A DNA stretch of 64,000 bases. Source: Osmia lignaria lignaria. Taxonomy: Eukaryota; Arthropoda; Insecta; Hymenoptera; Megachilidae. This document shows, one piece after another, positions 59,558-64,000 of this stretch. Position 1 is the first letter of the stretch. Each line of letters opens with the position of its first letter. The stretch covers positions 11,718,001-11,782,000 of the forward strand of contig NC_135035.1 of assembly GCF_051020975.1 (NCBI RefSeq). The letters are read 5' to 3'. The position numbers and the translations under genes are program-made. Below the pieces are notes generated by a model. That model was not told the origin of the DNA and ran no database searches. It worked only from the letters and a program-made list of their open reading frames with translations.

Positions 59558-61401
59558 TTAAACACATTTGTTAATATTTCTTCTTTTTACTATATAATAT
59601 CCAACATTCCTACTACTTCGACTTAAAGTAACTGATTGTTTATCAGTGTGAGAATGATTACTGCAAGAGAGATTTGTATCATTTAACTTGTTCCATATTA
59701 CATACATATTGGAGGCATTAACTTTATGTGCTGTAATAGCATTTTTTAATATAAATGGATCTAATTTTCGTGGAATATAACTGAAGCCAGAATGATTTAC
59801 AGGTCGTACCTTTGCATGCTTTGCACAAAGTCCTGTAATATAGACATCTTCTAAATGAAGTACTGGCGTTGTTAACGCTGCGCGATACAACTTAAATGCC
59901 ACGTCTAAACTCATTACGTACCCAGTACCCGATAAATAATTAGGATACATTTTTTCTGAATACATATATTTTGGTGTATACCTAATAAAATATAATAAAG
60001 TAAATAATGTCCATATATCTTGTTATGTACATACATATATATTTTATGGTAATAATACTACTTACCATTTATTTTTTGGATCTAAAATAGGTTTAGCATT
60101 ACAGATCAGAGATCCTAATAATATATTTGTAGCTTGTGTTCTTGATTCCAATGTCTTTACTAATGTAGGAATATTTACAAATATATCATCATCTGTTTTC
60201 ATGAGATATTTAGCTTGGCCACAATTTGATGTTACCCATTTCAACATCATAACAGACTTTAATGTTAAATTGTTGTATGTGTCATAAAATTTTTCTTGAA
60301 TAATGTCACTGAATTGATGACTTTCTTCTGCTATTATGTTCTACAAAATAAAAAATTCCATTAATTTTATTACTACAGTTTGTATTTAACAAAACTTTAA
60401 TTATGCAGGGAAACATACATTAAGTGTATCATTGTCACTTTGTCCAAGAAGAAATGCTACTTTTACTGTTGAATTGTATACATTATCCAAGTTACTTTTA
60501 TTAGCCCAAGTATTTCTTATGGCTATCCTAGCTTTAAAATTTGTAATAGCTGAACAAATAACAATAAGAAGATATGGTGGTGGAGAACATATACCAGTAG
60601 GATTTAACACTGATGTTGTATTTTCTGGATGAATGTATACACAGAGATCTCTTGAAGTATTATATGCCCATCCTGGTAATTGTGCTGTAAATGAATTATT
60701 TAGAAATATTTTATCCCATTGCTAAAGTAAAATTGTATTCATAAAATTTCTTCACCTAAATTTTGACTTTATGCATGCTAATAAAAATGTTTATTTTACT
60801 TTACTATCATGTAAGCATGTTATAATAAATTGAAGAAAGGAAAATTATATAACTTTACTACTATTTTTTCTACTATTTAAACTTATTTATTTTTACTCTA
60901 ATTCTAGCATAAATGCTTATGAATTACATGGAAGGATACAATATTAATTTTATTTCTTAATTTATTGAAAACTCTCAATGTATAATATATATCTCTTGTA
61001 TGAACTATCTATATATCATATTTGTTAAATTAACAAATTCTAAAACATACAAATTTTTAATTGATTGACAATTATTAAAGATAAAAATGAAAGCAAATTT
61101 ATATGTTAAGAATGGTTAGTTTATAATGCAAGAGTTCAAGCACTGTTAGTGAATGCATACCTACGGAAACTACCAAGTGTGGATCACCAACAGGCTCTGC
61201 AGGAGATGGAGTCTTACCTAAGCCTAAAAATGGGCCTTGGGCAGAATGGTATGCTGGTACATATAATAAACCTAATGTAGCTAAAATGACAAATCCTACT
61301 GCTAATCTTCGAACAAATGATATTTTTCCTTTAACTGTTCCATTATTATTTATATTGGTAGCTGATGGCAATTCCAATGGCAATAGTCGCAATCTATCCA
61401 T
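59558..61401 (-). CDS. Beta-1,3-galactosyltransferase (GT31 family), B3GALT1/5-like
   Basis: 412-aa type II Golgi glycosyltransferase that would transfer galactose (or GlcNAc) in beta-1,3 linkage from a UDP-sugar. Exons on the minus strand: 61401-61165, 60721-60419, 60340-60066, 59981-59558; they close to 1239 nt. A short cytoplasmic N-terminus is followed by a transmembrane anchor (LAVGFVILATLGLLYV, ~34-49). GT31 motifs: ICSAITNFKARIAIRNTWA, the catalytic metal-binding DDD in KTDDDIFVN, YPNYLSGTGYVMS and LHLEDVYITGLCA with the conserved ED. Several N-glycosylation sequons (NNS, NTT, NLT, NHS) fit a luminal enzyme. An acceptor AG lies directly against the ATG, so the 5' UTR is spliced. The exact acceptor sugar cannot be read from sequence. 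Confidence 0.88.
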
Positions 61402-61940
61402 CTAAGAATAAATAATATACATTTTCTTACATCTTTGAGGTTTCATTAATTAATAGTCTTTGTACAATAATAATATACATATGCATATTTATACACACAT
61501 ATATTTCATTATAACTATTTCAAAATTAAACAAATATTTATTACATTATGAAATGCCTGGATATGTTATATTACAGTTCAATGAGATTTTAAATACATAC
61601 TTTATGAACTTATACATAGATAACCTTCAACATAAAAGCACCTATTTTGTTTTATAATGTTTAAAACAGATCTATTAATAAAAATAACATTTAAGATTAC
61701 TATAAATGTAACAGCTGAAAACTGACGCGACAACTTAATTTAATTACAAATGTAACAACAATTCCTCACAGTAAAGATAAATTTTATTAGAAAACATTCG
61801 TGTTAGAACAACTTAATTTCTTGGATGTTTCCAAATTAATTTTTTTTTATTAATCATAATATAAAACAGCAGTGTTGTGACATAAAAACTGAAATATAAT
61901 TGCAATGTTAAATAAATGAGTGTATCATAAACAAGCTTAC

Positions 61941-62034
61941 CTTTGAGATGCGATGATTGCATTACGTGACATTTGACAGTTCTCCATTTACTTTTATCGT
62001 AAAATTTACATATACCAAGAAGATAATTGATCAT
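61941..62034 (-). other. Probable 5' UTR exon with uORF of the B3GalT gene
   Basis: The minus strand carries an ATG at 62034 and 31 open codons up to a good donor AAAG|GTAAGC at 61941. Joining this to the acceptor directly before the main ATG at 61401 gives a 33-codon uORF whose stop TAG lies in the sequence GATGGATAG, overlapping the main start codon. Only the splice consensus supports this; there is no transcript evidence. Confidence 0.4.
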
Positions 62035-62363
62035 TTATTAAACCATTTTGAAACATTTCATACAATCCTAATAACATGTTTAATTAAACAGTAAAAATTA
62101 AAAAAATTTTGCGTTAATTCCTGTGCTTACAAGTAGGTATACTAATACACTTGAATACACTCGAGCCAGCAGGCATTATACCTAATTCACCGAAAAAAAC
62201 ACTTTTGCATTCGAAAAAAAAAAAAATTTTCCTCAAATAAGTAGTATGTAAATATCCTAAAATTCGCCACCCTCTTATGCCCGTTCCCTCTAACGTGGTT
62301 CAAAATTTGTATCGAGTTTAAACTCTGATCAACGACATTTTGTGTTCCATCAATTTTTTAGTA

Positions 62364-62560
62364 TATACCGCAGTTCACCAGAGTCCATAAACTGCGACGC
62401 GCAGGTTGGAAGATGGTGGGGGAACGCAGCGAGCTCTCCGCTAATCGCTTTCCACTTCGTTTGGGAGTATCGCCAATCAGGGCGAAGATGCGTACTGGAG
62501 CTGCGCGAAGAACGAAAACTGGTCTTTTCGCAGTTATGGACTCTGGTGAACTGCGGTATA
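62364..62560. mobile_element. Foldback/MITE-like element, 197 bp
   Basis: Inverted terminal arms of ~35 bp start TATACCGCAGTTCACC and include GAGTCCATAA; the right arm repeats this in reverse complement with a one-base indel. The interior (~120 bp) is GC-rich, in contrast with the AT-rich surroundings. Open frames in both directions begin with the same YRSSPESI peptide because of the inverted arms, so they are not genes. No clear target duplication beyond TA. Confidence 0.7.
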
Positions 62561-62778
62561 GGTTCAAATCAATTAAACGGCGTTCATCGTAAACGCCAAT
62601 TTTTGGCCGGTTAACGAGTTTGAACGGCGTTTAACACTGATCTGTAGTCACTGCTATGCACCAATCACATCACTTGATACAAATATAGTTTGGGTTAGTA
62701 CGCATAAGGTATACGTTCAGTTGATCGGAACAAAAGTGGCGTTGATGGAAAGCAAAGTACGTTGACTAAAGATTAAAC

Positions 62779-62798
62779 TGCGTTCAAAATTGAACGCA
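62779..62798. repeat. Short palindrome TGCGTTCAA-AA-TTGAACGCA
   Basis: Perfect 9-bp arms around an AA spacer. Related GGCGTTC and GAACGGCG inverted pieces occur at ~62,577-62,632, so this is probably part of a degraded inverted-repeat element adjoining the one at 62364. Confidence 0.65.
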
Positions 62799-63623
62799 TT
62801 AATAATGTTTAAAATGCATGAAATTACGGGAAAATTTTTAAATTTGGAATTGTAATTAATGATAAAAAGCAGCGTATTAATTTGTACACTTGATATTTAT
62901 ATAAAATTCTTTTAAGAATATTTATGACAGTTTAAAAGTTAAAAATATATTTGTATTGAAATTTTGAAGTATATTTCTAACTTTTATATATTCATTTTAG
63001 GTACATTTAAACAGCACGTAATATTGTATTTAATACTAAATACATAAATAAGTATAAATATTCTAATATTCTTATTGCATTTTCTATTTAATATTTCGAT
63101 ACTTTCTGAACATTTCATCCTTTGCTTTTGAATATTGTGTTTTATTTTATAGTGATTTTTAAGAGTATGATATGAAGAAAAATATGTATACATGAAAAAA
63201 TTCAACGATATTTTTGTATACTTTCAGTTTGCAACCAGAGTATTTAGATGAAAACTCATCACAGAAAAGGGCTGATTGTAAAAATTAATTGTACAATAAA
63301 TAATATTAACATTGTTTAAAAGTAACAGTTATATACACATATACTGTTTTCATAACTTATTGCTGCACTTTCGGGAAATTAAAATTTTTGTAACAGTATT
63401 TATAGAACAAATCATACTAATTTCATCGTTAAATAAATATGTAACAATCGTAATATATTATTAACAAATGAGAGGTATATATTAAAAATTACAAATAAAA
63501 ATATAAAATTAACTGAATTTACAGAAACGACTTTTAAGTATGCGATACTTAGTTTCTGTGACAATTCAATAAACTGTTCAATGGAAATTTCATTGATCTG
63601 AGGGATGTGTAATTATTTTTAGT

Positions 63624-63629
63624 TTTATT
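63624..63629 (-). promoter_or_regulatory. CCDC47 poly(A) signal
   Basis: AATAAA on the minus strand, about 90 nt downstream of the CCDC47 stop codon. Confidence 0.55.
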
Positions 63630-63718
63630 ACATGAGTCAAATGAAATGGGCAGTTCAATTGAGCAACTCATGGCTCTTTAGAAACTTCAATCAGCTCTTT
63701 ATGATTAGTTTTACTTGG

Positions 63719-63958
63719 TCATAATGCTTTCACTTTAAGCTGTTTCATTCTTGGAGCTCGCTTCTTAGCGAGTCTTCGTTGTTCTTTTTCTTCCCACTTT
63801 CTTTGCTTATCAGGATCTTCTTCCTGTAGTATACGTTCTTTTTCAGCTCTACGACGCTCTTCTCTTCGCTGAGCAGCTGCTTCAGCTCTAGCAGCATGAG
63901 TTGTTTTTAAGAATGCTTCTTCTACTCTAAGTCTATTTTTATCAGTTTTACTTTTACC
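63719..63958 (-). CDS. CCDC47: CCDC47 (partial, terminal exon)
   Basis: Last coding exon only; the rest lies beyond the right edge of the window. It encodes 79 residues in phase 0 after an acceptor (TTGTTTAG) at ~63,959. The product is a charged coiled coil, with EEDPDKQRKWEEKEQRR and the basic ending RMKQLKVKAL. This matches the C-terminus of CCDC47 (calumin/PAT complex subunit), an ER membrane protein that helps insert multipass proteins and binds calcium; human CCDC47 ends KMKQIKVKAM. 63959-64000 is intron. Confidence 0.85.
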   Translation of the reverse strand, partial: GKSKTDKNRLRVEEAFLKTTHAARAEAAAQRREERRRAEKERILQEEDPDKQRKWEEKEQRRLAKKRAPRMKQLKVKAL

Positions 63959-64000
63959 CTAAACAATACAAAATCAATGTAAAATAACATAGTACAGAAG

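Larger units (their letters stand above)
61402..63718. other. Intergenic region upstream of B3GalT with inverted repeats
   Basis: Contains a probable 5' UTR exon of the galactosyltransferase ending at 61941 (donor GTAAGC on the minus strand), a 197-bp foldback element, further GAACGC palindromes and the 3' UTR of CCDC47 on the right. It is otherwise AT-rich with no coding gene. Confidence 0.5.

Noticed and set aside
61813..62034. 73-codon minus-strand frame as an independent gene
   Set aside because: A good splice donor interrupts it at 61941 and it sits directly upstream of the galactosyltransferase, so it fits a 5' UTR exon with uORF better.
62342..62614. Opposed 69- and 90-codon frames with the same YRSSPESI start
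   Set aside because: The shared peptide results from the inverted terminal arms of a foldback element.

Overview
This window is eukaryotic nuclear DNA with compact, intron-bearing protein genes on both strands. The gene content and the style of the DNA fit an insect, most likely a hymenopteran and probably a bee. Three things support this: AT-rich housekeeping stretches alternate with CpG-rich developmental stretches, TTAA-flanked elements begin with CCCTTTGC-like termini, and the M-Ras, Psc-like, HPS3 and Pex5 proteins look arthropod-like. The species call is inference. All splice junctions were deduced by eye from GT/AG sites, reading-frame closure and known family sequence. Every complete multi-exon model closes to a multiple of three.

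Layout, left to right. 1-7443 is noncoding, CpG-rich in the first kilobase and AT-rich after that. 7444-8269 (-) is an M-Ras GTPase, and its apparent C-terminal end is hidden by an 85-nt intron. 9595-13004 (+) is the U5 snRNP GTPase EFTUD2/Snu114 in seven exons. 13005-39866 is a Polycomb block of two head-to-tail Psc/Su(z)2-type RING-RAWUL genes (18652-21799 and 35153-39866). They sit in long, CpG-rich, low-complexity noncoding DNA with GA and GGAA arrays and at least two piggyBac-type MITEs. 41818-43350 (+) is cyclin L with an RS tail on a separate last exon. 43694-44375 (-) is an LRRC51-like leucine-rich-repeat protein, tail to tail with cyclin L and head to head with borealin (44881-45756, +). 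46862-50576 (+) is the BLOC-2 subunit HPS3. 50765-50974 (-) is a small unassigned ORF. 52119-54663 (-) is the peroxisomal import receptor PEX5 in seven exons, with a foldback element in one intron. 55895-57540 (+) is GPATCH4. 59558-61401 (-) is a type II beta-1,3-galactosyltransferase with a likely overlapping uORF. 63719-63958 (-) is the last exon of CCDC47, which runs off the right edge.

Most genes are unrelated housekeeping functions (splicing, mitosis, organelle biogenesis, glycosylation) arranged as divergent or convergent neighbours. The functionally coherent unit is the paralogous Polycomb pair. It resembles the adjacent Psc and Su(z)2 genes of Drosophila, and the two proteins share not only RING and RAWUL domains but also short C-terminal motifs. 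CpG content is strongly bimodal. It is depleted in the 5' part of EFTUD2 and in M-Ras, and plentiful in the Psc block, with a sharp switch inside EFTUD2. This matches what germline gene-body methylation does in bees.
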